From Candidatus Roseilinea sp. (GTDB lineage Bacteria > Chloroflexota > Anaerolineae > J036 > Brachytrichaceae), in assembly GCA_025998955.1 (NCBI GenBank), contig AP024676.1:3720001-3784000 (forward strand): a DNA stretch of 64,000 nt, written 5' to 3'. Under the pieces are notes generated by a model. That model saw only the letters and a list, made by a program, of their open reading frames with translations. It made no database searches and had not been told where the DNA came from. The position numbers and the translations under genes are program-made. This document shows, in pieces, positions 42,099 to 50,845 of the stretch (position 1 is the stretch's first letter; each line of letters starts with the position of its first letter).

Positions 42099-42704
42099 GT
42101 GCAACGGATCTAAGCGGGGCAGGCCGCGTGGCGCATGGAGTGGAGCCGAGGTGCATTTTGGTGCACCGGCGAGTCTTTCGCGATCCACGCCGCACGGGCC
42201 AACGTGGCCGACCTCGGCTGATCGGCTGGCCTGACTTGCGTATCGTGCAGGTAGCCCATGCGGGCCACAAGTGATCAAGCGCTATGCAGGGCGCAGGCGG
42301 GTGTCGGTTGAGCGTCGGCTGGCGCACGGCCGGATGCAGGCTGCCGAGTCCATTATTCACATGTTTAGACGACTGATGAGCTACTCCGTTTTCAGAACCA
42401 AGCGCGAGTAGCTCCACGCTATCTTGCAGTGCTACCGCCGTGCATTAACCCCCGTAGAAAATCACCCTTGCATAGGAGCATTCGCGCATCGAGGCGAAAA
42501 CGGCGCGTGGTAGAGCGCGGACTCCGTTTCGCGCCGACGGTGTAGCGGCAACGGTACGCGGCGGAGCAGAGCGCGCCCTACCAAACGCCTGCGCTTTGCC
42601 CCCGTTGACAAATACCTCTGCACAGGCCCGCCGATGCAAGATGCTGCAGGCGTGAAGCCGGCAGCTACCGGCTGCGGCTGCCGTCGTGTGTACGATTCGT
42701 CGGC
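42099..42704. other. 600-bp gap without a confident gene; repeat-bearing
   Basis: From 42270 to 42411 one frame reads 48 residues (VIKRYAGRRRVSVERRLAHG and onwards) ending at TAG, with no start site or known domain; it could be a gene remnant. The rest carries the inverted repeat at 42508-42583 and a small GCCGG hairpin near 42657. No promoter is convincing except a lone TTGACA at 42605-42610. Confidence 0.4.
42508..42583. repeat. Imperfect inverted repeat carrying the dispersed-repeat sequence
   Basis: TGGTAGAGCGCGGACTCCG (42508-42526) faces GGAGCAGAGCGCGCCCTACCA (42563-42583), pairing at TGGTAG, GCGCG and CTCC. The left arm is copy 2 of the repeat at 41521. It looks like a small mobile or REP-like element. 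Confidence 0.5.
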
Positions 42705-43568
42705 ATGGGCAAGACGACTTTGACCCTTGCGCAGATTGCAGCGCTGCGCGCCGAACGCTACCACCGCCGGCCCGATAGACATCTCACGTCTGCTGAGGAC
42801 ATCCGCGCATTCATGAACGAAGCCGGCGTGTGTTTGCTCTTCCCCGTGCAGGGCATCGAGATGCCGAACGTGTATCAGGCCGTTGCCGGCTTCGAGAAGC
42901 CGATGACCACACAGCACGACGACCCACACATCGCGCTCACTTGGCATACGAAGGATCGCGCGCTCGACCAGCGTTGGTGGTATTACGGCAAGCTAATCAA
43001 GGGCAAGGCCACGCTCGTCTCGCTCGACTTGTTACCATACTTCTACGCACTGAGCGAGAACTTCGGCGATGAGGACGATTATCTGCACGAATATGAAGCC
43101 GGCACGCTCGGCGCCGACGCCAAGAACATCTACGAAGCGTTGCTCCGACATAGCCCATTGCATGCCATTGAGATCAAACGCAAGGTCAACTTGTATGGCG
43201 ACGCACTGAAGGGCAGGTTCGACAAAGCACTGACCGAGCTGCAGGTCGGCTTGAAGGTGCTGCCGGTAGGTGTGGCTGAAGCCGGCGCATGGCGCTACGC
43301 GTTCATTTATGAGATTGTGTCGCGCTGGTTCCCCGATCTGCCGGCCCGGGCGCGGGCGATCACGCGCGGCGAGGCGCGGGCCACCATTCTCGCGCGCCAC
43401 TTGTTCAACGTCGTCGCCGCACAGCCGAGGGAGTTAGCCCGGTTGTTCGGTTAGAAACCTGCCGAGGTCGAAGCCGCCGTGCGTAGGCTGATCGAGCGCG
43501 GTCAGGCGCGGATGGGCATCGTCGCAGGCATAGCGGGCCAAGTCGTAATTGCAATTGATCGAGTCTGA
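42705..43568 (+). pseudogene. AlkZ/YcaQ-like winged-helix protein with in-frame TAG near the 3' end
   Basis: The frame from ATG 42705 encodes 249 residues to TAG at 43452-43454, then runs on for 37 more sense codons to TGA at 43566-43568. The text KIEAL/RPDRHLTSAEDIRAFMNEAGVCLLFP, PHIALTWHTKDRAL and ARAITRGEARATILARHLF fits AlkZ-related winged-helix proteins, which resemble the crosslink glycosylase YcaQ. After the stop, KPAEVEAAVRRLIERGQAR continues the expected last helices, so the TAG probably replaced a Trp codon or is read through. Either the protein is slightly shortened and works, or the gene is a recent pseudogene. Confidence 0.62.
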
Positions 43569-43591
43569 TCAAGTCTGATCGCGACGGGGAT

Positions 43592-44332
43592 TCAAAACCG
43601 CGCTACCGCGTAGCGCCGCCAGCACCATCCCATCGCCAATAGCGCGACGCCTGTCACGACCAGTAAGATGGGCACTGCGGGGTCGCCGCCGACCGGTGGC
43701 AGGAGGATGACTACGTCGCCGGTACGCAACAACGGCGGGCCGAAAGCCGTAGGACGGCGCTCCGGCGCGAAGAGCAAGCCGCCGTCCGGTGGCCGTTGCC
43801 CCAGGAACAGCCGGTTGCCCTGCACGGTCGCGATGTCGTATTCCACCGGCCGCGCGCGCAGATTGAGGCCGATCAGCAGGCATCCATCGGTCGTTGTCAA
43901 GTCTTGTTCGATGCCGACAAACCACTTGTCGGCGCCACATGTGCCTTTTGCCGCGCCGTTCAGGAAATCTGCCGTGTTGAGCACATAGGGTGTCAGCAGC
44001 GCACGCCGAATGGCGAACTCCACATCCCACGTCTCGGGGATGATGGGCGAGAGGCCGCGCATGATGAACCGGCCTTCGTAGCGTGTGCGCAACGTGGGGA
44101 TGGTGCACTTGTTGTCGGCGAACGAGGTCACATCGAGCTGGTAATCTGCACCGGCGATGGTGAGTTCGCGCCGGGCGAACGGCCGGCCCGGCCAAGGCTC
44201 GCATTCCGTGCTGCTCCAGATGCCGCTGAACAGCGGTGTTTGTGCGCGCGGCGCAGCGCGCGCCGGACGGGCGACGGCCATGAGGGTTGCCAAGATCGCG
44301 AGCGCGAGCAGCAGGCGAGCGATAGAACGCAT
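43592..44332 (-). CDS. Secreted, membrane-anchored protein with APCDD1-like domain
   Basis: A 246-residue protein from ATG 44332. The signal peptide (RSIARLLLALAILATLMAVARPARA) is cleaved probably at ARA. The mature part starts with LFSGIWSSTECEPWPGRPFARRELTIAG, like the W-x-S-x-x-C-E start of APCDD1 domains, and contains paired Cys (NKCTIP, GTCGAD, DGCLLI). A C-terminal membrane helix (VPILLVVTGVALLAMGWCW) anchors it outside. Function unknown. The 43592 end is separated from the AlkZ-like frame by 23 bp. Confidence 0.68.
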   Translation of the reverse strand: MRSIARLLLALAILATLMAVARPARAAPRAQTPLFSGIWSSTECEPWPGRPFARRELTIAGADYQLDVTSFADNKCTIPTLRTRYEGRFIMRGLSPIIPETWDVEFAIRRALLTPYVLNTADFLNGAAKGTCGADKWFVGIEQDLTTTDGCLLIGLNLRARPVEYDIATVQGNRLFLGQRPPDGGLLFAPERRPTAFGPPLLRTGDVVILLPPVGGDPAVPILLVVTGVALLAMGWCWRRYAVARF

Positions 44333-44410
44333 CAACGTGCCTGGATTGTATAGAAACGCCTTGCGCCTGCACGTGGAGGCCGGCTCATCTCGCTCTTAGT
44401 CGCGCCGTCT

Positions 44411-47038
44411 ATGCTGCGTCCGATGACGTTGTTCAAGACCGGCTTGCGCTACCTGCTGCGCCGGCCGTTCCAATCTATCCTGTGCATCCTCGGCGTGGCG
44501 CTCGGCGTAGCGATGGTGATCGCCATTGACCTGGCGAACGGCAGCGCGTCGCGCGCGTTCGAATTGAGCACCGAGACCGTCGCCGGCCGTGCGACGCATC
44601 AGGTTGTCGGCAGCGGCGCCGGCCTGGACGAAGACGTGTATCGTCGCATCAAAGTTGAACTGGGCGTGCGAGAAGCCGCACCGGTGGTCGAGTCGTATGC
44701 CACGGCCATCGAGCTGGACCAGCAACCGCTGCGCGTGCTGGGTATAGATGCGTTCGCCGATGCGCCGTTCCGTAGCTATTTGGGCGAGGGCAACGCTGCA
44801 CTTCAGCAAGGTGACCTGACCGATTTCTTCGTGCGACCCGATGCGATCCTGATCGGTGAGGCACTCGCCCGGCAATATGGCCTGCGCGTGGGCAGTGCGA
44901 TCACGCTGCGCGCCGGCGACCGGCGCCAGCCGATGCGCGTGGCCGGTATCCTCACGCCGGCCGATGAAAACAGCCGGCGCGCGCTCGATGGCCTGGCCAT
45001 CGTGGACATCAGCACGGCTCAGGAGCTGTTCGACATGTCGGGCCGGCTCAGCCACATTGACCTGATCGCCGATGAGCGCACCGAGGCCGGCCGCACGCTG
45101 CTGGAACGCGTGCGTAGCGTCTTGCCCGAAGGCGCGCAGATCGTCAAGCCACGCGCCCGCAGCCAAAGCGTGGAGAGCCTGACTGACGCCTTCCGCCTCA
45201 ACCTGACGGCGCTCAGCCTGTTGGCGCTGGTAGTCGGCATGTTCCTGATCTACAACACGATCACCTTCTCGGTCGTGCAACGCCGGCCGGTGATCGGCAC
45301 GCTGCGTTGCTTGGGCGTAACGCAGCGCGAAATCTTCCGGCAGATCCTGCTGGAGACGCTGCTGCTTGGCATCATCGGCGGCGTGATCGGGATCGGGCTG
45401 GGCGTCTTGCTCGGTCGCGGTGCGGTCGGCTTGGTCAGCCAGACGATCAATGACCTGTACTACACGGTCAACGTGCGCTCGGTGACCATCGAGCCGTTGA
45501 CCTTGCTCAAGGGGTTTGCGCTGGGACTGGTTGCCTCGTTGGTTGCGGCGCTGGCGCCGGCCTACGAAGCGACCAGCATCCCACCGATCACGGCGCTCAA
45601 GCGCTCGAACGTGGAGCAGCGCGTGCAGCGCCTGTTGCCGTGGATCGCGCTGGCCGGCGTTGTGATGTTCGCCATCGGCGGCGCGATGTTGCTGCTCACG
45701 CGCGCGCTGGTCGTTAACCTGGCCGGCATCTTCTTCGTGCTGATCGGCCTGGCGTTCGTCTCGCCGCTGTTGACGCTGGCGCTGATGCGCCTGCTTGCGC
45801 CGCTGCTCGACTGCATCGTCGGGTTGGTCGGGCGTATGTCGGCGCGCAATGTCGTGAATTCAATCTCGCGCACGGCCATCGCCATTGCCTCGCTCATGGT
45901 GGCGGTGTCGGTCATCATCGGCCTGCAGAGCATGATCGGCAGCTTTCGCACCACGGTCGAGTCGTGGTTGGATGCTTCGCTGACGGCGGACGTGTATGTA
46001 GCGCCACCCGCAGCCGGCGCGAACGCCGGTGACCCTACCATTGAATCGGCGGTGGTCGAGGCGTTCGAGGCGCTGCCCGACGTGATCGACGTCATGCTCT
46101 TCCGGCGCACACCGGTGGACTTCCGAGTGGCCGTGCCGCGTGCCGGATCGGGCGACTCGATGACCCAGCCACCGGCCGACTACAAGAGCGCCGCGCTCCT
46201 CGCCATCCGCTCCGACCGCGAGCGTGCCGATGAGACCTTCGTGTGGACGGCGCGGCCGGCGAATGGCTTATGGGGCAGCATGGCCGGCCGGGATGAGGTG
46301 CAAGTCTCCGAGCCGTTCGCCAACAAACACGGCGTCACGCCGCAAAACGACCGGCTGGTCTTGCGCACCGAGCAGGGCGAGCGTGAGTTTCTCGTCGTCG
46401 CCGTGTATTACGACTACGCATCCGACGCCGGCGTGATCCTGATGCGCCGCGATACCTATCGGCGCTACTGGCGCGACGACAAAATCTCTTCGCTGGCGCT
46501 CTACATAGACGATGCGCGCGTGCGCGACGTCGGCGCGTTCGTCGAGCAACTGCGCCGACAGTTTGCCGGGCGCGAGCTGGTCATCTCGGCCAATCGCGAG
46601 CTGCGCGCCGATGCCCTGGCCATCTTCGATCGCACCTTCGCCATCACCGGCGCGCTCAACCTCTTGGCGATGGTTGTCGCGTTCATCGGCGTGCTGAGCG
46701 CGCTGATGGCGCTGCAGATCGAGCGCACGCGCGAGCTGGGCGTGCTGCGCGCCAACGGCATGACGCTGCGCCAGCTTTGGCGGATGACGCTGCTGGAAAC
46801 CGGCCTGATGGGGGGGACGGCCGGCCTGCTCTCTATGCCCACCGGCTTCCTATTGGCGCTCATCTTGGTCTACATCATCAACCTGCGCTCCTTCGGCTGG
46901 ACGATCCGGCTCGACCTGCAGTGGGAGACGTTCGCACAGGCCATGCTGGTTGCCGTGATTTCGGCGCTGCTGGCGGCGATCTACCCCATGCTGCGCCTGG
47001 GGCAGATGGAGATCGCCCGCGCCGTGCGCCAAGAGTAG
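44411..47038 (+). CDS. FtsX-like ABC transporter permease (MacB/LolC type)
   Basis: An 875-residue protein with the double FtsX arrangement. The N-terminal helix [23 protein letters not shown] is followed by a periplasmic MacB-like domain (about 45-260), then a three-helix FtsX domain ([19 protein letters not shown] onward). A second membrane set from about 410 and a second periplasmic region precede the final FtsX helices ([20 protein letters not shown] and the tail). Such permeases move lipids or lipoproteins, driven by a separate ATPase. No ATPase gene lies on either side in this window. Start ATG 44411 or 44423. Confidence 0.9.
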   Translation: MLRPMTLFKTGLRYLLRRPFQSILCILGVALGVAMVIAIDLANGSASRAFELSTETVAGRATHQVVGSGAGLDEDVYRRIKVELGVREAAPVVESYATAIELDQQPLRVLGIDAFADAPFRSYLGEGNAALQQGDLTDFFVRPDAILIGEALARQYGLRVGSAITLRAGDRRQPMRVAGILTPADENSRRALDGLAIVDISTAQELFDMSGRLSHIDLIADERTEAGRTLLERVRSVLPEGAQIVKPRARSQSVESLTDAFRLNLTALSLLALVVGMFLIYNTITFSVVQRRPVIGTLRCLGVTQREIFRQILLETLLLGIIGGVIGIGLGVLLGRGAVGLVSQTINDLYYTVNVRSVTIEPLTLLKGFALGLVASLVAALAPAYEATSIPPITALKRSNVEQRVQRLLPWIALAGVVMFAIGGAMLLLTRALVVNLAGIFFVLIGLAFVSPLLTLALMRLLAPLLDCIVGLVGRMSARNVVNSISRTAIAIASLMVAVSVIIGLQSMIGSFRTTVESWLDASLTADVYVAPPAAGANAGDPTIESAVVEAFEALPDVIDVMLFRRTPVDFRVAVPRAGSGDSMTQPPADYKSAALLAIRSDRERADETFVWTARPANGLWGSMAGRDEVQVSEPFANKHGVTPQNDRLVLRTEQGEREFLVVAVYYDYASDAGVILMRRDTYRRYWRDDKISSLALYIDDARVRDVGAFVEQLRRQFAGRELVISANRELRADALAIFDRTFAITGALNLLAMVVAFIGVLSALMALQIERTRELGVLRANGMTLRQLWRMTLLETGLMGGTAGLLSMPTGFLLALILVYIINLRSFGWTIRLDLQWETFAQAMLVAVISALLAAIYPMLRLGQMEIARAVRQE

Positions 47039-47054
47039 GCGTATCATTCGTGTC

Positions 47055-47717
47055 ATGAGCACTGCGACGCCGACAGTCGAGATGGCCGGCGACAACCCCT
47101 CTCGGTTCGGGGTGGTGCAGTCGCGCCCGATGACCTACGCGGAGTTCCTGGCGTGGGCGCCGGAAGGCGGCTTGACCGAGTGGATCGACGGCGAAGGAGT
47201 GCAATACATGCCGGCGACCCACGTTCATCAGCGCGTAGTCAATCTCCTGATTGCACTGCTCCTGCTGTACTTAAGCCTGAAGCGACTGGGCAAGGTGTAC
47301 TCGGGGCCGTATACGCTGCGCGCACAGGCACAAGGCAACGCCCGTGAGCCTGATATCTTCGTGGTCTTGCAAAATAACCCGGGACAGGAGACCAGCAAGG
47401 AGTTCATCGGCGCTGCGGATGTGGTCGTCGAAGTGATCTCGGACGACAGCCTGTTCCGCGACCGGGTGACGAAGTTCGACGAATACGAAGCTGCCGGTGT
47501 GCGCGAATACTGGCTGATTGACCCGCGCCCTGAACGCAAGCGCGCCGATTTCTACGTGCTCGACGCGGACGCCGGCCGCTACCGCCCCGCATCTTTGGAA
47601 GCTGACCGCATCTTTCGCTCGACCGCGCTGCCGGGCTTCTGGCTGGATGTGGACTGGCTGTGGCAGGAAAGCCCTAACGTCGCGGAGATCTACGAAGCCA
47701 TCCGCCGCGGCAACTAA
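47055..47717 (+). CDS. Uma2 family (DUF820) putative endonuclease, second copy
   Basis: A 220-residue paralogue of the protein at 28677. RPMTYAEFLAWAPEGGLTEWIDGEGVQYM begins it, REPDIFVVLQNN and DVVVEVISDDSLFRDRVTKFDEYEAAGVREYWLIDPRPE contain the D...E-V-x-S core and the conserved Tyr-Trp. ATG 47055 is 16 bp after the permease stop. Its stop overlaps the convergent mutY stop by four bases. Role unknown. Confidence 0.88.
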   Translation: MSTATPTVEMAGDNPSRFGVVQSRPMTYAEFLAWAPEGGLTEWIDGEGVQYMPATHVHQRVVNLLIALLLLYLSLKRLGKVYSGPYTLRAQAQGNAREPDIFVVLQNNPGQETSKEFIGAADVVVEVISDDSLFRDRVTKFDEYEAAGVREYWLIDPRPERKRADFYVLDADAGRYRPASLEADRIFRSTALPGFWLDVDWLWQESPNVAEIYEAIRRGN

Positions 47718-48838
47718 TCGAACAACGTCGGCCGGCGCGCGCGATACATCTCCCAAATCCGCCGGTCGCTGCGCGTCAGTGCAAGTTGCTCGACTTCCTC
47801 CGGCGCGGCCCAAAACAGCCGGTCGTAGCCGTCCGCGCGCAGCGGCGTTCGGCCCGGCGCCGGCAGTCGGATGAGCCAGACGCGCCGCGTCAGCTTGAAG
47901 TGGGTGAAGGCGTGCTTCACGATGCCGAGTTGCTCTGCCTGGGTCGCCTTTACCCGCAGGCCGGTCCTGTGCGCGATCAGGTCGGTCAGGTCAGAAGGAT
48001 GGGGGTCGGTGGATGGGCATGAACGGTGTCGCGCAGCAGCACCGGCCGGCGCGCGCGGCGCGGAGATAAATTCCCACAGGCCGCCGAGCAAGCCATGGCG
48101 CGGGCGTTGGCCCAAGAGCGCACGGCCGGCGCCGTCCACCAGCACGACGGTCAGCACTTCGTGGTGCGGCGTCTTTTGCTTCGCCGGCTTGGACGGATAC
48201 GCCTCGGGGTTGCCGCCGGCATAGGCTTGGCACAGCGCGTGCAGCGGGCATTCCGCGCACTGCGGCGCGCGCGGGGTGCAGATCGTCGCTCCCAGCTCCA
48301 TCAGCGCCTCGTTGAAGGCGCCGGCGCGCCTGCGTGGCAGCAGCGACTCGGCCAGTGCCCATAGCTCCGCCTCGCTCGGCCGGGCCAGCCCGAAGATGCG
48401 GCTGAGCACGCGCCGGACGTTGCCGTCCAGCACAGGCGCAGGCGCGCCGAACGCAAGGCTTGCGATGGCGCCGGCGGTGTAGCGCCCGATCCCCGGCAGC
48501 GCCATCAGACCTTCGACCGTGCGCGGGAGCTGCCCACCGTAATCGCGGACGACGATCTGCGCCGCAGCGTGCAGGTTGCGCGCCCGCGCGTAATACCCCA
48601 GCCCTTCCCACAGCTTCAACACGTCATCCAGCGGCGCGGCAGCCAGCGCCTCGAGCGTGGGGAAGCGCTTGAGCCAGCGCTCAAAGTAAGGGATCACCGT
48701 CGCGACCTGCGTCTGTTGCAGCATGACCTCCGAGAGCCAGACCCGATAGGGGTCTCGCGGCTCGCGACGCCAGGGCAGGTCGCGCTTGTGCCGCTTGAAC
48801 CAGTGCAGCAGCCGTGCGACCAACGCGGAGCGTTTCAT
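47714..48838 (-). CDS. mutY: A/G-specific adenine glycosylase MutY
   Basis: A 374-residue repair glycosylase that removes adenine opposite 8-oxoguanine. ATG 48838 begins MKRSALVARLLHWFKRHKRDLPWR. The substrate pocket has VWLSEVMLQQTQVATVIPYFERW; helix-hairpin-helix LMALPGIGRYTAGAIAS is followed by VLDGNVRRVLSR with the catalytic Asp. CTPRAPQCAECPLHALC supplies the four Cys of a [4Fe-4S] cluster. The C-terminal third is the MutT-like domain with KHAFTHFKLTRRVW. The open frame runs further upstream, but that part overlaps the exporter gene. Confidence 0.94.
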   Translation of the reverse strand: MKRSALVARLLHWFKRHKRDLPWRREPRDPYRVWLSEVMLQQTQVATVIPYFERWLKRFPTLEALAAAPLDDVLKLWEGLGYYARARNLHAAAQIVVRDYGGQLPRTVEGLMALPGIGRYTAGAIASLAFGAPAPVLDGNVRRVLSRIFGLARPSEAELWALAESLLPRRRAGAFNEALMELGATICTPRAPQCAECPLHALCQAYAGGNPEAYPSKPAKQKTPHHEVLTVVLVDGAGRALLGQRPRHGLLGGLWEFISAPRAPAGAAARHRSCPSTDPHPSDLTDLIAHRTGLRVKATQAEQLGIVKHAFTHFKLTRRVWLIRLPAPGRTPLRADGYDRLFWAAPEEVEQLALTRSDRRIWEMYRARRPTLFD

Positions 48839-48849
48839 CGCGCGATCGG

Positions 48850-49647
48850 TCACAGCGAGCGCGTAAAAAGGTAGGCCGTCGCAATCAGGCCCATGACTAC
48901 GACGAACCCGCGCAGGTCGCGCTGGTTCACGCGCTTGGCGTAATGCGCGCCGAAGTAGCCCCCCAGCAGTCCGCCAACACCCATCAGGATTGCCAGCGGC
49001 CAGTTCACGATGCCGCTCAGGGCGAAGAAGGCCAGCGCCATGCCATTGATGACGAACGCCAGCGCGGTCTTCAGCGCGTTCATGCGGTGAATGTCCTGCA
49101 AGCCCATCAGGCTGAGCGAAGCCAGCATGAGGATGCCGATGCCGGCGCCGAAGTAGCCGCCGTAGGTGGCCACGAAGAGCTGAAACAAGATGCCCCACAC
49201 GCGCGCGCCGGGCGACACGTGGCCGTCGTCCGCGCGGCGCCTGGCCTCCACGCTGCGCGCGGCCATGCGGTTGAAGGCGTCGCGTGCAGCAAAGATGAGC
49301 GTGGCGAACAACACCAACAGCGGCACGATGCGCCCGAACAGCTCGGGCGGCGTGCGCGTCAGCAGCAGCGCGCCGAGCCAGCCGCCGACGAAGCTGGGCG
49401 CGAGCAGCAGGATCAGCAGGTTGACCAATGGTTTGAGGTCCTCGCGGTAGGCCCATACGCTGCCGATGGTGCCCGGCCACAATGCCGCGGTGTTCGTCGC
49501 GTTGGCGATGATCTTATCCACGCCGAACACCACCAGCGCCGGAAAGGCGATCAGGCTGCCGCCGCCGGCCACCGCGTTGATCGCGCCGCCGATGAACGCG
49601 GCGGCGAAGAGAAAGACGAGGCCGATGAGTTGCTCGATGAGGGTCAT
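48850..49647 (-). CDS. Sulfite exporter TauE/SafE (TSUP) family permease
   Basis: A 265-residue membrane protein with seven to eight hydrophobic segments. LFAAAFIGGAINAVAGGGSLIAFPALV and FGVDKIIANATNTAALWPGTIGSV are the repeated family motif, with the second copy at GVWGILFQLFVATYGGYFGAGIGILMLA. TSUP proteins export sulfite, sulfonates or organic acids; the substrate here is unknown. It starts at ATG 49647 and lies 11 bp upstream of mutY on the same strand. Confidence 0.9.
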   Translation of the reverse strand: MTLIEQLIGLVFLFAAAFIGGAINAVAGGGSLIAFPALVVFGVDKIIANATNTAALWPGTIGSVWAYREDLKPLVNLLILLLAPSFVGGWLGALLLTRTPPELFGRIVPLLVLFATLIFAARDAFNRMAARSVEARRRADDGHVSPGARVWGILFQLFVATYGGYFGAGIGILMLASLSLMGLQDIHRMNALKTALAFVINGMALAFFALSGIVNWPLAILMGVGGLLGGYFGAHYAKRVNQRDLRGFVVVMGLIATAYLFTRSL

Positions 49648-49686
49648 GGTCAGGACCGGTGAGACCGAACGGGTCCATCAGGTCGG

Positions 49687-50793
49687 TCAGATCAAGAACT
49701 GGCCGTTGCGGTAGAACACCTCGCCGTCGGCGCTGATCTCGGCGTCGTGCGCGCTGGCGATCATGTCCCAGTGCACCGCGCTGGTGTTGGTCGAGCCTGT
49801 GTCGGGATAGCCGGCGCCGACCGCGATGTGGAAGGTGCCGCCGATCTTCTCGTCGAACAGGATGTTACGCGAGAAGCGCGTGATGCCGTAGTTCGTGCCG
49901 ATGGCGAATTCGCCCACGTAGCGCGCGCCGCGGTCGGTGTCGAGCACCTGGTGCAGGAAGTCCTCGTTCTTGTCTGCCGTCGCTTTCACCACGCGGCCAT
50001 CTTCGAACCACAGTTGAATGCCGCTCACCTCTCGCCCCTGGTAGATTGCCGGGTATGAGTAGCGCACCCAGCCGTTGACCGAGTCCTCGTGTGGGCCGGT
50101 GAAGATCTCCCCGTCGGGAAAGTTGCGCTTGCCCTGGCTGTTCTTCCACGTGCGACCCTCGATGCGCAGGGTGAGGTCGGCGTTTGCCCCCTGCACGCGT
50201 AGCACTTTCTTGTCGCGCAAAAAGTCCACGTAGCGTTGCTGAGTGGCGCCGACTTCGCGCCATCGCGCGACCGGATCGGGATCGTTGACCAGGCACGCAC
50301 CGAACACGAACTCGGTGTATTCGGCCAGGCTCATGTCGGCGTCCATGGCGTATGCGTCGGTCGGGAATTGGGTCACACACCAGTTGTAGTTGCCCTTGGC
50401 GCTGCGCTGCAACCGCCGAGTCAGAATCGGACTCATCGCTGCCTGGTGGCGCCGGATTTTGGCCGGGTCGGCGTTCGAGAGCCGGCGGGTGTTGGTCTCC
50501 GCGCCGATGCGGATGTAGGCGTCGAACTCGCCCTCCTCGACCGAGATGCGGTCCACCGGAGAGACGAAGTCGAGCTGCGCATCTTGCGCGTGCGCGTAGA
50601 AGATCTCCTGCGCGCCGGGCAGGTCGGCGCGCAGAAAGGCGTTGCCGCCGGCCTTGAGGATCTCGCGATAGATTTCCAGCATCAACGGCGCCGCCGGCGT
50701 CTGGCCCCAGACGTATACCGTCTGGCCGGGTCGAACTTCGATCGAGTAGTGGACGATGACTTGCGCCATCTTATTGAAGCGAGAGTCATACAT
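49687..50793 (-). CDS. M29 family thermophilic aminopeptidase (AmpS/PepS-like)
   Basis: A 368-residue metallo-aminopeptidase from ATG 50793. The metal site pieces are FPDGEIFTGPHEDSVNGWV (Glu), RYVGEFAIGTN (Glu), GGTFHIAVGAGYP (His) and SAVHWDMI (His and Asp), in the order of family M29. It releases N-terminal residues in the cytoplasm with a two-metal centre. The gene is divergent from the chaperonin-like gene, 52 bp apart. Lacks a signal peptide. Confidence 0.92.
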   Translation of the reverse strand: MYDSRFNKMAQVIVHYSIEVRPGQTVYVWGQTPAAPLMLEIYREILKAGGNAFLRADLPGAQEIFYAHAQDAQLDFVSPVDRISVEEGEFDAYIRIGAETNTRRLSNADPAKIRRHQAAMSPILTRRLQRSAKGNYNWCVTQFPTDAYAMDADMSLAEYTEFVFGACLVNDPDPVARWREVGATQQRYVDFLRDKKVLRVQGANADLTLRIEGRTWKNSQGKRNFPDGEIFTGPHEDSVNGWVRYSYPAIYQGREVSGIQLWFEDGRVVKATADKNEDFLHQVLDTDRGARYVGEFAIGTNYGITRFSRNILFDEKIGGTFHIAVGAGYPDTGSTNTSAVHWDMIASAHDAEISADGEVFYRNGQFLI

Positions 50794-50845
50794 GTTGGGG
50801 ATTGTAGTCGCGCGTACCGGTCGGCATTTGTAAAATGCATGGGTC

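Noticed and set aside
42270-42411. A 48-residue frame beginning VIKRYAGRRRVSVERR as a possible transposase tail
   Set aside because: It is too short, lacks a start signal and has no recognisable catalytic motif, so it is mentioned only as a possible remnant.
48839-49480. An upstream extension of the mutY frame to 588 residues
   Set aside because: The extension overlaps the TSUP exporter gene in another frame, and MutY similarity begins at ATG 48838.
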